From NCBI GenBank assembly GCA_948470065.1, contig CAOKNO010000012.1, positions 1 to 48,184 on the forward strand: a stretch of DNA of 48,184 bases, written 5' to 3'. Shown here piece after piece: positions 40,866 to 48,184 of the stretch. Both the position numbers and the translations under genes were made by a program. Each line of letters begins with the position of its first letter. Position 1 is the first letter of the stretch. The DNA is from an uncultured Eubacterium sp. GTDB taxonomy: Bacteria; Bacillota; Clostridia; Lachnospirales; Lachnospiraceae. Under the pieces are notes generated by a model. It saw only the letters and a list, made by a program, of their open reading frames with translations, was not told the DNA's origin and made no database searches.

Positions 40866-41345
40866 ATGACGCAAAGAAGTTTAAGTAACTGGCTGAAAGG
40901 GACAATTGCAGGAATTGCTGCCTGCGGGGCAGTTGTTTATTTTGGATTTGTCCCATATTTTGGAAACGGGGTGGCAGAGACGTATCCCGAATTTGCCTAT
41001 TGCTTCTGGCCATGGCTGGCGATGCTCTGGATATCTGCCGCGCCATGTTTTTTGGCTTTGTACTTTGGCTGGAGGATTGCAGCCGAAATCGGCAAGGATC
41101 GCTCCTTTTCTATGGAAAATGCTGTCTACTTGAAAAAAATATCCGTATTGGCGTTGGTAGACAGCGGATATTTTTTTATCGCAAATGTTGTGTTCCTTCT
41201 GCTGGGGATGAACCATCCAGGGATTTTGCTGAGTTCCCTGTTTGTGGAATTTGCCGGGGTTGCGATTGCGGTAGCTGCGGCAGTCCTGTCCCATCTGGTA
41301 CAGAAGGCGGCTAAGATGCAAATGGAACAGGAGTTGACGATATAA
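40866..41345 (+). CDS. DUF2975-family membrane protein
   Basis: A 159-residue protein with four hydrophobic helices and the DUF2975 pattern. A conserved GKDRSFS-like segment (here EIGKDRSFSMENAVYLKKIS) lies between helices two and three. GGAGG supports ATG 40866; an upstream frame start at 40806 lies inside the -35 element. DUF2975 proteins are commonly encoded beside a small XRE regulator, as here, and their function is unknown. A regulator-modulating membrane partner is a reasonable guess. Confidence 0.82.
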   Translation: MTQRSLSNWLKGTIAGIAACGAVVYFGFVPYFGNGVAETYPEFAYCFWPWLAMLWISAAPCFLALYFGWRIAAEIGKDRSFSMENAVYLKKISVLALVDSGYFFIANVVFLLLGMNHPGILLSSLFVEFAGVAIAVAAAVLSHLVQKAAKMQMEQELTI

Positions 41346-41359
41346 CGGGAGGATGACAG

Positions 41360-41584
41360 ATGGCGATTATTGTAAATATTGATGTGATGCTTGCCAGGCG
41401 GAAAATGAGCGTAACGGAATTATCAGAAAAGGTTGGGATTACGATGGCGAATATTTCTATATTAAAGAACGGGAAGGCAAAGGCGATAAAAGTAGATACC
41501 TTAGATAAAATCTGCCTAGCCTTATCCTGCCAGCCAGGGGATATCCTGGAGTGGCGGGAGGAGGAAGAGGAGCCGTTGGGATGA
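41360..41584 (+). CDS. Small XRE-family transcriptional regulator
   Basis: A 74-residue helix-turn-helix protein of the YozG/Cro type. It opens AIIVNIDVMLARRKMSVTEL. The recognition helix lies around GITMANISILKNGKAKAIKV, then DTLDKICLALSCQPGDILEW. It begins 15 bases after the DUF2975 gene with GGGAGG upstream. It probably binds the inverted repeat at 40766-40814 and autoregulates. Confidence 0.9.
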   Translation: MAIIVNIDVMLARRKMSVTELSEKVGITMANISILKNGKAKAIKVDTLDKICLALSCQPGDILEWREEEEEPLG

Positions 41585-41647
41585 AGGAGCCTGTAGGGGG
41601 ATTATTCCCGCGAGGGTATTTGACTTGCCGGAGTTAGGAGGAAACAG

Positions 41648-43270
41648 ATGGAACAGAAAAAGGAAGAGGCAATGGGAAGCAGTAAGGATCTTGGAAAAGA
41701 GGCGGTTACAGGAAGGGAAGAATCTGAAACAGCCCAGACTGGCCGCCGTGCCATACCAAAAGGTATCGGGAGGATGGCGCTTTTGTATGGAGTATGTTTT
41801 GCAATCGCGTTTTACCGGAATTTTATCGGCCTTACCTTCCCCGTCCTTACGGGGATTACGCTGCTGATTTGTGGATTATTCCTAAAAAAGAACCAAATCC
41901 CGTGGAAAAGAGAGAATGGTTGGTATCTTACGGCGTGCCTGTTGCTGGGCGTTAGTACGGCGCTGACTACGAATGGTATCATTCTATTTTTTAATACCGC
42001 GGGGATTTTGCTGCTGGTTACAGTATTTATGATCCGGCAGGTATACGACGACAAAGAATGGGGGCTTGGCCAGTATATCTGCAATATCTTGTTTTTGTAC
42101 CTTAGCATGGTGCCGGAAGTGGCAAGCCCATTTATCTGCGGTGCAAAGTATCTGGACAAGAGAAGGAAGCAGGGCGCAAACGGCAGGCATAACAATGCCA
42201 AATATATCGTCGTAGGGATGAGCGTCGGCTTGCCGATGCTGCTGATCCTAATAGAAGTATTGAGCAGCGCGGATCCGATCTTTTCCGAGATAGTAGGGAG
42301 CGCGTTCCATAATCTGATGCGGCAGGTCGTTTTCTCACCAGACATATGCCTGGTACTGCTGTTGGTGATCCTAGGGTTTTTCTGCTGTTATTGTTTCCTG
42401 TCCGCGTTGTCTTTGGGGAATCTGCCGGAATGGAAGGAACAAAGCGCTAAGAAAAACCCTGTGGTTGCCATCACGTTCCTGTCGATGGTAACGGCGGTTT
42501 ATCTGGTATTCTGCGGGATCCAGCTAGTATTCCTGTTTCCCGGCGGGGGCTTGCTGCCGGAGGGCTATACGTATGCATCGTATGCACGCCAGGGCTTTTT
42601 CCAACTACTGGCAGTATGTATCTTTAATTTTATCCTGGTGCTTGCCTGCCTAGCGGTTTTCCAAAGGAACCGGGTTTTGGATTTCTTGAATCTCGTATTT
42701 TCTGGTTGTACGTATCTTATGATCGCATCGAGCGCGTTCCGAATGCTGCTCTATATCAGGACGTACTATCTGAGTTTTTTGCGTGTGCTTGTCTTATGGT
42801 TTTTGGCGACGCTGGTATTTCTGATGGCAGGTGTAATCGGCAGCATTGTAAAGAGGCAATTCCCGTTGTTCCGGTACTGTATGGCTGTGGTGGTTTCGTG
42901 TTACTTGGTGCTATCTTTCGGAAGGGTGGACGCTGTGGTTGCTTCTTATCATGTGGACAAGGCCAAGGAGGACGTTTGCTATGGGGATATTGTTTACCTG
43001 ACGACACTTTCAAAGGATGCGGCCGTGGCATTAAGCAGCTATCGCTTTGGGCATGAGAAGCATATGGAAGGGGCGCGGACGTATTACAATTACCCAAGCC
43101 ATTCTAGCGCCGATCCTAGGAAGCCATATTATTATGGATGTAGAAGGTGCCGGCTGGATTGGTATTTCCAGGATATCTTGGATACGGCCGAGGATATGGA
43201 TCTGCGTACGTTCCATTTCTCAAAGTATTGGGCTGTCCAGGCGGCAAAGGAATATTATGCTAAGCAGTAG
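41648..43270 (+). CDS. DUF4173/DUF4153-like polytopic membrane protein
   Basis: A 540-residue membrane protein with about twelve hydrophobic helices and a soluble acidic N-terminal stretch of 45 residues. The C-terminal 90 residues are outside the membrane and rich in Tyr and Cys. The layout matches DUF4173/DUF4153 proteins that often accompany DUF2975 and small XRE genes. AGGAGG supports the ATG. No enzymatic motif is visible. It is probably part of the same repressible unit. Confidence 0.8.
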   Translation: MEQKKEEAMGSSKDLGKEAVTGREESETAQTGRRAIPKGIGRMALLYGVCFAIAFYRNFIGLTFPVLTGITLLICGLFLKKNQIPWKRENGWYLTACLLLGVSTALTTNGIILFFNTAGILLLVTVFMIRQVYDDKEWGLGQYICNILFLYLSMVPEVASPFICGAKYLDKRRKQGANGRHNNAKYIVVGMSVGLPMLLILIEVLSSADPIFSEIVGSAFHNLMRQVVFSPDICLVLLLVILGFFCCYCFLSALSLGNLPEWKEQSAKKNPVVAITFLSMVTAVYLVFCGIQLVFLFPGGGLLPEGYTYASYARQGFFQLLAVCIFNFILVLACLAVFQRNRVLDFLNLVFSGCTYLMIASSAFRMLLYIRTYYLSFLRVLVLWFLATLVFLMAGVIGSIVKRQFPLFRYCMAVVVSCYLVLSFGRVDAVVASYHVDKAKEDVCYGDIVYLTTLSKDAAVALSSYRFGHEKHMEGARTYYNYPSHSSADPRKPYYYGCRRCRLDWYFQDILDTAEDMDLRTFHFSKYWAVQAAKEYYAKQ

Positions 43271-43319
43271 GTTTATGTTTTTGGAGGTTTTGACCGATAT
43301 CTATAGAAGAACTTGACGT

Positions 43320-43366
43320 GGCGGGATCGGGGCGCCCTATGTTACGTAGGGGGAGCCGTCCCGCTT
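43320..43366 (+). other. Hairpin-forming intergenic segment
   Basis: Between the DUF4173-like gene and the ptmE-like gene, CCCTA/TAGGG and flanking GGCGGGA/TCCCGC bases can pair in one interrupted stem. No T-run follows. It may act as a weak terminator. The rest of 43271-43483 shows nothing else clear. Confidence 0.35.
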
Positions 43367-43483
43367 CGGGTTATGCTGCGCCTGTTTTTGGATAGGACGA
43401 AGATAACAGCATTTCGCGGCGAACTACGGAATAGGTAGGAAAGCTGTCATGGAAGACAGTATACCAAACAGGAGGTTTTATAG

Positions 43484-44560
43484 ATGAAGGCAGAACGTCT
43501 GGATGCATATGTAATCCGGCAGTCGGCTTCCGTTGTGGAGGCCATGCAGAAAATTGATTTGAATGCCAGAGGGATTTTATTTGTGACAGATGAGGAGGAG
43601 AAATTATCCGGCGTCATAACCGACGGGGATATCCGGCGCTGGCTGCTAAAGACCGGGGATCTTAAGGGGGATGTGCAGCAGATTATGAACAAGGATCCGA
43701 AAGTGATTTACAGTAAGGGAGAAAAGGCTGCAAAAGCATTTATGGAACAGTACACGATTACAGCGCTGCCAGTCTTGACGTCAGACAATCATATTTCGGA
43801 TATTATATTTAAGGAGGCGCAGAAGGCTTCTGGGAAACCAGGAAGCCAGCGTGTCTTAGACGGGATCCCGGTTGTGATTATGGCAGGCGGGAAGGGCACG
43901 CGCCTGTACCCGTTTACGAAGATCCTGCCTAAGCCGTTGATCCCCATTGGGGATATCCCGATTATGGAGCGGATTATCAATATTTTCCGCAGCTTTGGGG
44001 CGAAAGATTTTTATGCGACGGTCAATTACAGAAAGAGCATGATTAAGTCATACTTTGCAGAGAATACGCCAGGGATCCGGTTGAACTACGTGGAGGAGGA
44101 GAAGCCGCTTGGCACGGCGGGGAGCCTGTCGCTGCTAGGGCATACGTTCGATACGCCGTTTCTGGTAACGAATTGCGACGTGCTGATCCATGCAGACTAT
44201 GCAGATATTTTCCATTACCACCAGCGCGCAGGGAATGAACTTACGATTGTAACTGCTTTGAAAAATATTGTCGTGCCGTACGGCGTCATCCATTCAAGTG
44301 AGAATGGGCGGATTGATTCAATGGAGGAAAAGCCCCGCTTGTCGTATTTTGTCAATACCGGGATGTATATTTTAGAGCCAAAGCTTTTAGAGGATATCCC
44401 GAAGGATACGTTTTTCCATATGACAGACTTAGCGGATAAGCTGTTGAAGGAGGGGCGCAAGGTGGGGATGTATCCCATCAGTGAAGATTCCTTTTTAGAT
44501 ATGGGGGAATTTGAGGAAATGCGCCGTATGGAGGAAAAGCTGAATTTAAAGGCGGAGTGA
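43484..44560 (+). CDS. ptmE: CBS-domain sugar-phosphate nucleotidyltransferase, PtmE-like
   Basis: A 358-residue fusion. Two CBS domains (about 1-120; LSGVITDGDIRRWLL is typical) precede a GlmU/RmlA-like nucleotidyltransferase (about 127-350). The NTP loop is IMAGGKGTRLYPFTKILPKP, with metal-binding Asp in VTNCDVLIHADY and VEEEKPLGTAGSL. This architecture is that of Campylobacter PtmE, which makes GDP-GlcN from GlcN-1-P for legionaminic acid synthesis. AGGAGG supports the ATG. The next gene is LegB-like, so the pair would supply the GDP-sugar precursor and its 4-keto product. CBS domains often bind adenine nucleotides and may regulate it. Confidence 0.9.
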   Translation: MKAERLDAYVIRQSASVVEAMQKIDLNARGILFVTDEEEKLSGVITDGDIRRWLLKTGDLKGDVQQIMNKDPKVIYSKGEKAAKAFMEQYTITALPVLTSDNHISDIIFKEAQKASGKPGSQRVLDGIPVVIMAGGKGTRLYPFTKILPKPLIPIGDIPIMERIINIFRSFGAKDFYATVNYRKSMIKSYFAENTPGIRLNYVEEEKPLGTAGSLSLLGHTFDTPFLVTNCDVLIHADYADIFHYHQRAGNELTIVTALKNIVVPYGVIHSSENGRIDSMEEKPRLSYFVNTGMYILEPKLLEDIPKDTFFHMTDLADKLLKEGRKVGMYPISEDSFLDMGEFEEMRRMEEKLNLKAE

Positions 44561-44611
44561 CCGGAGGCAGGCGTCAATTGCGAAAATTGGAGAATAGAGA
44601 GGATCGTGCAG

Positions 44612-45592
44612 ATGAAAAAAGTATTAGTGACTGGGGCGGACGGGTTTATTGGAAGCCATTTGACAGAGCTCCTTCTAGAGCAAGGGTATGAAGTACGTGC
44701 GTTTGCTTATTATAATTCTTTTAATACCTGGGGCTGGCTGGATAGCCTTCCCAAAGAGAAGTTAAAGGAAATCGAAGTGTTTACAGGGGATATCCGCGAT
44801 CCCAACGGGGTGCGCGAGGCAATGGACGGGATGGACGGCGTGTTCCATCTGGCTGCGCTGATCGCCATCCCGTTCAGCTACCATTCTCCGGATTCTTATG
44901 TAGATACGAATATCAAGGGGACATTGAACGTGCTCCAGGCTGCGCGCCAGTTAGGGACAGAGCGGATCCTGGTGACCTCTACGTCCGAGGTATACGGCAC
45001 GGCGCAATATGTGCCGATTGATGAGAAGCACCCGTTCCAGGGGCAGTCCCCATACTCTGCGACGAAGATTGGGGCGGATCGCTTGGCAGAAAGCTTTTAC
45101 CGCAGCTTTTCTTTGCCAGTGTCTATTGTGCGTCCATTTAATACCTTTGGGCCAAGGCAGTCGGCGCGGGCTGTGATCCCGACCATTATTTCCCAGCTTT
45201 TGGCGGGGAAGGAGGAAATCCAGCTAGGGTCCCTGTCGCCTACCAGGGATTTTAATTATGTCAAGGATACGGCGGCGGGCTTCGTTGCAATTGCAGAATC
45301 AGACCGGACGGTCGGGGAGGAGATTAATATTGCCACCCAGCAGGAGATTTCCATTGGGGATCTGGCGCAGGAAATCATCCGCCAGATCAATCCAAAGGCA
45401 AGGATTGTCTGTGACGAGCAAAGGCTGCGCCCAGAAAAGAGCGAGGTAAACCGCCTGCTGGGCGCGAATGCAAAGCTGAAAGAGCTGACAGGCTGGAAGC
45501 AGCAGTATACCTTTGCAGAAGGGATTGCAGAAACGATTGGCTGGATGCGCCAGAATATGGAATCATATAAGGCGGATCTCTATAATGTCTGA
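44612..45592 (+). CDS. legB: GDP-N-acetylglucosamine 4,6-dehydratase, LegB-like
   Basis: A 326-residue extended SDR with VTGADGFIGSHL (NAD motif), TSTSEVYG, the catalytic pair in SPYSATKIGAD, and RPFNTFGPRQS. The segment AYYNSFNTWGWLD after the second strand is typical of LegB. LegB converts GDP-GlcNAc to the 4-keto-6-deoxy sugar for legionaminic acid. AGAGGA at 44598-44603 supports ATG 44612 over GTG 44606. Later Leg steps (LegC, LegG, LegI, LegF) are not in the window and must be elsewhere if the pathway is complete. Confidence 0.9.
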   Translation: MKKVLVTGADGFIGSHLTELLLEQGYEVRAFAYYNSFNTWGWLDSLPKEKLKEIEVFTGDIRDPNGVREAMDGMDGVFHLAALIAIPFSYHSPDSYVDTNIKGTLNVLQAARQLGTERILVTSTSEVYGTAQYVPIDEKHPFQGQSPYSATKIGADRLAESFYRSFSLPVSIVRPFNTFGPRQSARAVIPTIISQLLAGKEEIQLGSLSPTRDFNYVKDTAAGFVAIAESDRTVGEEINIATQQEISIGDLAQEIIRQINPKARIVCDEQRLRPEKSEVNRLLGANAKLKELTGWKQQYTFAEGIAETIGWMRQNMESYKADLYNV

Positions 45593-45690
45593 TAAGGCCA
45601 GGCAGGCGCGTATGGTAAAAGGTTCGCCTTATTGCTGGCAGCCAAATACCAAACAGCAGATTCGAAAGGGCAGGAAAGGGAGTTTTATCT

Positions 45691-46857
45691 ATGGATATCT
45701 TATTTTATCGGTACAATAGTATCTGTGAGCGGGACGTCATTGCAGTTATGGCACGGCTGGGGCACAAGGTCAGTGAAATCACAGAGGAGATGACGAATAA
45801 GCAGTTGGGGCTGAAGGAGCAGATGGCGCTAGTCAGCGACGCGCTGAAAGCCAGGCGGTATGAGATTGTGTTCAGTATCAATTTCTTCCCGGTTGTGTCT
45901 GAGGTGTGTAATATTTTCCATATCCCATACGTCTGCTGGATTGTGGATAGCCCTGTAATGGAGCTGTACTACCATTCGATCCGCAATTCGTGGAACCGGA
46001 TTTTCCTGTTCGATTATAGCCTGTTTCTGGAATTTCAGCATGAGAACCCAGGGCATATCTTCTACTTGCCGTTGGGCGCAGACCATGTGCGGCTGGACGC
46101 CCTGCTGGATACGGTTACGAAACAGGATCAGGATACTTATGCGGCGGACGTTTCGTTCGTCGGATCCCTGTATACGGAGAAATGCCCTTACAACCGCCTA
46201 GAAGGGGGCGCCTACCTGAAAGGATATTTGGACGGGCTGATAGAGGCGCAGCTCAAGGTGTATGGCTATAATTTCCTGGAAGAGTGCATTACGGAGGAAA
46301 TCCTGCAGCAATTTAAGGCGGCCATACCATTCTATGTATTCCCGGAGAATGCGAACCGAAACGAACGCGCGGCAATGGCGCAGCTATATTTGGGGAATAA
46401 GGTGACAGAGCAAGAACGGCTGCGGCTGTTGAAGCGGGTGTCGGAGGAATATGCGCTGGACTTATATACCACAAGCGATTTTAGCCCGCTGCCCAAGGCC
46501 AGATACCGCGGGCTTGCCGAAACCAAGGAACAGATGCCAAAGATTTTCCGGATGTCTAAGATTAACCTGAACTTTACCTCGAAGCCAATCCGCACGGGGC
46601 TTCCGCTGCGCGTTTGGGATATCCTAGGGGCAGGCGGGTTTTTGCTGACGAATTTCCAGAGCGAGATCCCAGAGTATTTTGAAATCGGGAGAGATCTGGA
46701 CGTGTTTGCCAGCGAAGATGAATTAATCGAAAAGATTGGGTATTATCTGGAGCATGAGGATGAACGCAGGCAGATTGCAGAAAATGGGCGTCAAAAAGCG
46801 AAGGAACAGTACTCCCTAGAAGCCAGGATCCGGCAGATGTTAGAGAGCATAGGATGA
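45691..46857 (+). CDS. CgeB/DUF3880-type glycosyltransferase
   Basis: A 388-residue GT-B-type protein. The N-terminal DUF3880-like half includes INFFPVVSEVCNIFHIPYVC and WIVDSPVMELYY. The C-terminal glycosyltransferase group-1 half has ADVSFVGSLYTEKCPYNR, INLNFTSKPIRTGLPLRVWD and GAGGFLLTNFQSEIPEYF, the donor-binding region of CgeB-like enzymes. GGAG precedes the ATG. It follows legB and probably transfers a sugar to the flagellin glycan. Acceptor and donor are unknown. Confidence 0.85.
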   Translation: MDILFYRYNSICERDVIAVMARLGHKVSEITEEMTNKQLGLKEQMALVSDALKARRYEIVFSINFFPVVSEVCNIFHIPYVCWIVDSPVMELYYHSIRNSWNRIFLFDYSLFLEFQHENPGHIFYLPLGADHVRLDALLDTVTKQDQDTYAADVSFVGSLYTEKCPYNRLEGGAYLKGYLDGLIEAQLKVYGYNFLEECITEEILQQFKAAIPFYVFPENANRNERAAMAQLYLGNKVTEQERLRLLKRVSEEYALDLYTTSDFSPLPKARYRGLAETKEQMPKIFRMSKINLNFTSKPIRTGLPLRVWDILGAGGFLLTNFQSEIPEYFEIGRDLDVFASEDELIEKIGYYLEHEDERRQIAENGRQKAKEQYSLEARIRQMLESIG

Positions 46858-46920
46858 GAACGTATGCGGGGAGGGCGAGATTCTTTTTTGTATTATAATA
46901 CTATAAAAACTATGATAAAA

Positions 46921-46957
46921 GCTGTTGTATGGGACAAATCCGATACAGCAGTTTTTT
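46921..46957 (+). terminator. Rho-independent terminator after the glycosyltransferase
   Basis: CTGTTGTAT (46922-46930) pairs with ATACAGCAG (46943-46951), with one G-T pair, and six Ts follow. It ends the ptmE-legB-glycosyltransferase transcript. Confidence 0.8.
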
Positions 46958-46959
46958 AT

Positions 46960-47033
46960 TTCACAGGAAAGTGCGTCCTATGAAACAAAAACGCTCCGCG
47001 AGGATCGCACTGCGGCGGGTTGCTTTTTTAGAA
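46960..47033. repeat. Second locus of the interspersed hairpin repeat
   Basis: Contains AGGAAAGTGCGTCCTAT and ACGCTCCGCGAGGAT, the same modules in the same order as at 21748-21857. The outer arms TTTCACAGGA/TCCTATGAAA keep pairing apart from one mismatch. A CCGC/GCGG hairpin and T-run follow, so this copy may also help terminate transcription. Confidence 0.65.
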
Positions 47034-47107
47034 TGACATTTAATTGTATTTTGTAAACGCCAAAACATAAATTTATAAAATGCATATGATGAAATTGTAT
47101 ATTTTTA

Positions 47108-47136
47108 TTGACAAATATTATAATCACAGATATAAT
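47108..47136 (+). promoter_or_regulatory. Perfect consensus sigma-A promoter
   Basis: TTGACA at 47108-47113 and TATAAT at 47131-47136 are exactly 17 bases apart, the ideal promoter. The region is strongly AT-rich. It gives an 85-base leader before the ATG at 47228. Confidence 0.9.
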
Positions 47137-47227
47137 TGATATTATAAATATTTATATGTTATTGTATAATTTATCTTATTTAGATAGTATGTTGTTTATA
47201 GGGGATATTGAAGAAAGGGGATTATTT

Positions 47228-48160
47228 ATGAAGCGAAAAATGATGGTTAACGTAATTGCAATTGGAACAGTTTTTTGTATTTGTCTAAATTTAATCTTAG
47301 AAAATACTATTTCGGCAAGCAATATTTTAACAAGAACGGTTTCATTGGATAATCAGTATGTTACAGAAAAAAGTACAGGATGCCTTATAGATGAAAAAAT
47401 TGAATATGATAAGGAAAATGAGATTGTTACAGTAACAGCTAGGAGCAATCATCCGCAAAATACGAAAAGCATGTTAGACAATCTGGGATATCATTTACAA
47501 GAAGATAATTTACTAGGAGCTGAATTACAGGGGGATGATTCACAAGGAGATAGCTTACAAGAAAATGCTGGCTCAAAAATGGAACCGATAGAGGAAGGAA
47601 CGGATAATACTGGGATAGGAACGCAGAATATAGAAGGGGAAACGGCAGAAGAAGATCAGAGGACAGAAGAGGAAATAGAAGAAAACATAGAAGAAGATAA
47701 GGGTATAGAAGAGGGTGCGCAGAAGGAAGGATTGATTGAAGAAGAAAACGACAATATTTTATTGGATGGAGAGGATGAGGACGATTGGGGCGAAGATGAT
47801 TGGGTTGTGGATGAATGGGATGAAGATGATTGGGTTGTGGATGAATGGGATGAAAATGGCATTGATTTGGAGGAGGAAGAATTAGAGGTTACGTATGAGT
47901 GCAGTTTTGATATGAACGAACTGGAATTTTGCTTGACAACCGAACTGGTAACGCAAGAAGGGGAAGTACTGGCTGCTGAAAAAGATTATACAGATGCGAT
48001 TATTACGGAGTATGGCGGTCTTGACGCCCGTGTTGAAATTAATGGCGAAACATACCTTTTAAGTGATTATGAGGACAATGAGGCATTAGATAATTGTTTT
48101 TTGTCCATATGCCCACTGTTGGACATTCTTAAACCTGAATTATTCACGGCTGTGCCATGA
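47228..48160 (+). CDS. Secreted acidic protein of unknown function with tandem repeat
   Basis: A 310-residue exported protein. An N-terminal signal peptide (VNVIAIGTVFCICLNLILEN) is followed by a mixed segment. A very acidic, Glu/Asp-rich region (about 130-215) contains two identical DDWVVDEWDE units, and a folded C-terminal stretch of about 90 residues follows. No enzyme motif or anchor is visible. A frame running back to 47108 begins inside the promoter, so ATG 47228 with an AAAGGGG site is used. The gene is AT-rich compared with the sugar clusters before it, which may indicate separate origin. It is driven by a perfect promoter and is likely well expressed. Confidence 0.82.
   Translation: MKRKMMVNVIAIGTVFCICLNLILENTISASNILTRTVSLDNQYVTEKSTGCLIDEKIEYDKENEIVTVTARSNHPQNTKSMLDNLGYHLQEDNLLGAELQGDDSQGDSLQENAGSKMEPIEEGTDNTGIGTQNIEGETAEEDQRTEEEIEENIEEDKGIEEGAQKEGLIEEENDNILLDGEDEDDWGEDDWVVDEWDEDDWVVDEWDENGIDLEEEELEVTYECSFDMNELEFCLTTELVTQEGEVLAAEKDYTDAIITEYGGLDARVEINGETYLLSDYEDNEALDNCFLSICPLLDILKPELFTAVP
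47792..47851 (+). repeat. Perfect 30-bp tandem duplication within the acidic protein gene
   Basis: Positions 47792-47821 and 47822-47851 are identical. Each unit is ten codons, so copy-number change would keep the frame and alter protein length. A weaker related unit lies just upstream. Confidence 0.9.
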
Positions 48161-48184
48161 AAGTGGCCGAAAGCCACATAGTTA

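Noticed and set aside
47656-47862. Ser-rich antisense frame opposite the acidic region
   Set aside because: It is simply the complement of GAA/GAT-rich codons and has no start signal.

Overview
The window looks like a chromosomal segment of a motile, gut-type Clostridia (most likely Lachnospiraceae). The reasons are strong AGGAGG ribosome binding sites, a short-core flagellin with a csrA gene in front of it, Maf-type flagellin glycosylation genes, GPH-family sugar symport, FIVAR and Lys-rich Fn3-like repeats on a secreted GH127 enzyme, and DUF2975/XRE/DUF4173-type regulatory modules. No rRNA, tRNA or CRISPR was seen.

Layout. (1) 1-4340: a small coiled-coil protein, a CPBP membrane protease and a decayed GyrI-like fragment. 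Then comes a FimB/RecV-sized tyrosine recombinase with its own consensus promoter, enclosed by 43-bp inverted repeats whose 4-nt centres are reverse complements of each other. It lies directly upstream of csrA and the flagellin gene. The flagellin leader carries two GGA-containing sites typical of CsrA binding, one of them on the Shine-Dalgarno. I read this as a candidate phase-variable switch for csrA and flagellin. (2) 4366-20288: a flagellin-glycosylation island. It holds a Maf (DUF115) glycosyltransferase, a GT2 enzyme, radical SAM/SPASM, pyruvyl transferase, an IlvB/YerE-like ThDP enzyme, PseB, an aldo/keto reductase, an SpsF-type cytidylyltransferase, a class-III aminotransferase, a PseI-type nonulosonate synthase, GNAT, SDR and an RfbF-like nucleotidyltransferase. 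It also contains a deleted-gene remnant and a MITE-like insertion. Canonical PseC and PseG are absent. (3) 20530-25839: a ROK repressor followed by a polyol operon (medium-chain dehydrogenase, GPH symporter, fructokinase). The fructokinase carries a C-terminal HPr-like domain. (4) 25857-30437 (minus): a 1526-aa secreted multidomain GH127 (beta-L-arabinofuranosidase-type) protein. (5) 31304-40670: a BlaI-type repressor without BlaR1, a Vsr endonuclease, a two-component system, a lipoprotein, two ABC membrane subunits, the ABC ATPase and two membrane-anchored extracellular proteins. (6) 40766-43270: a DUF2975 / XRE / DUF4173-like unit behind a long operator-like inverted repeat. (7) 43484-46857: PtmE-like CBS-nucleotidyltransferase, LegB-like GDP-GlcNAc 4,6-dehydratase and a CgeB/DUF3880-type glycosyltransferase, the start of a legionaminic-acid-type pathway. 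(8) 46921-48184: a terminator, an interspersed repeat, a perfect sigma-A promoter and an acidic secreted protein with an in-frame 30-bp tandem duplication.

How they work together. Regions 1, 2 and 7 appear devoted to making and decorating flagellin: recombinase and CsrA could set how much flagellin is made, and the two sugar clusters supply activated nonulosonate-type sugars that Maf and the other transferases attach. Regions 3 and 4 are carbohydrate acquisition. Regions 5 and 6 look like envelope sensing and transport. All functional calls come from reading the translated sequences and remembered family motifs; no database search was run.
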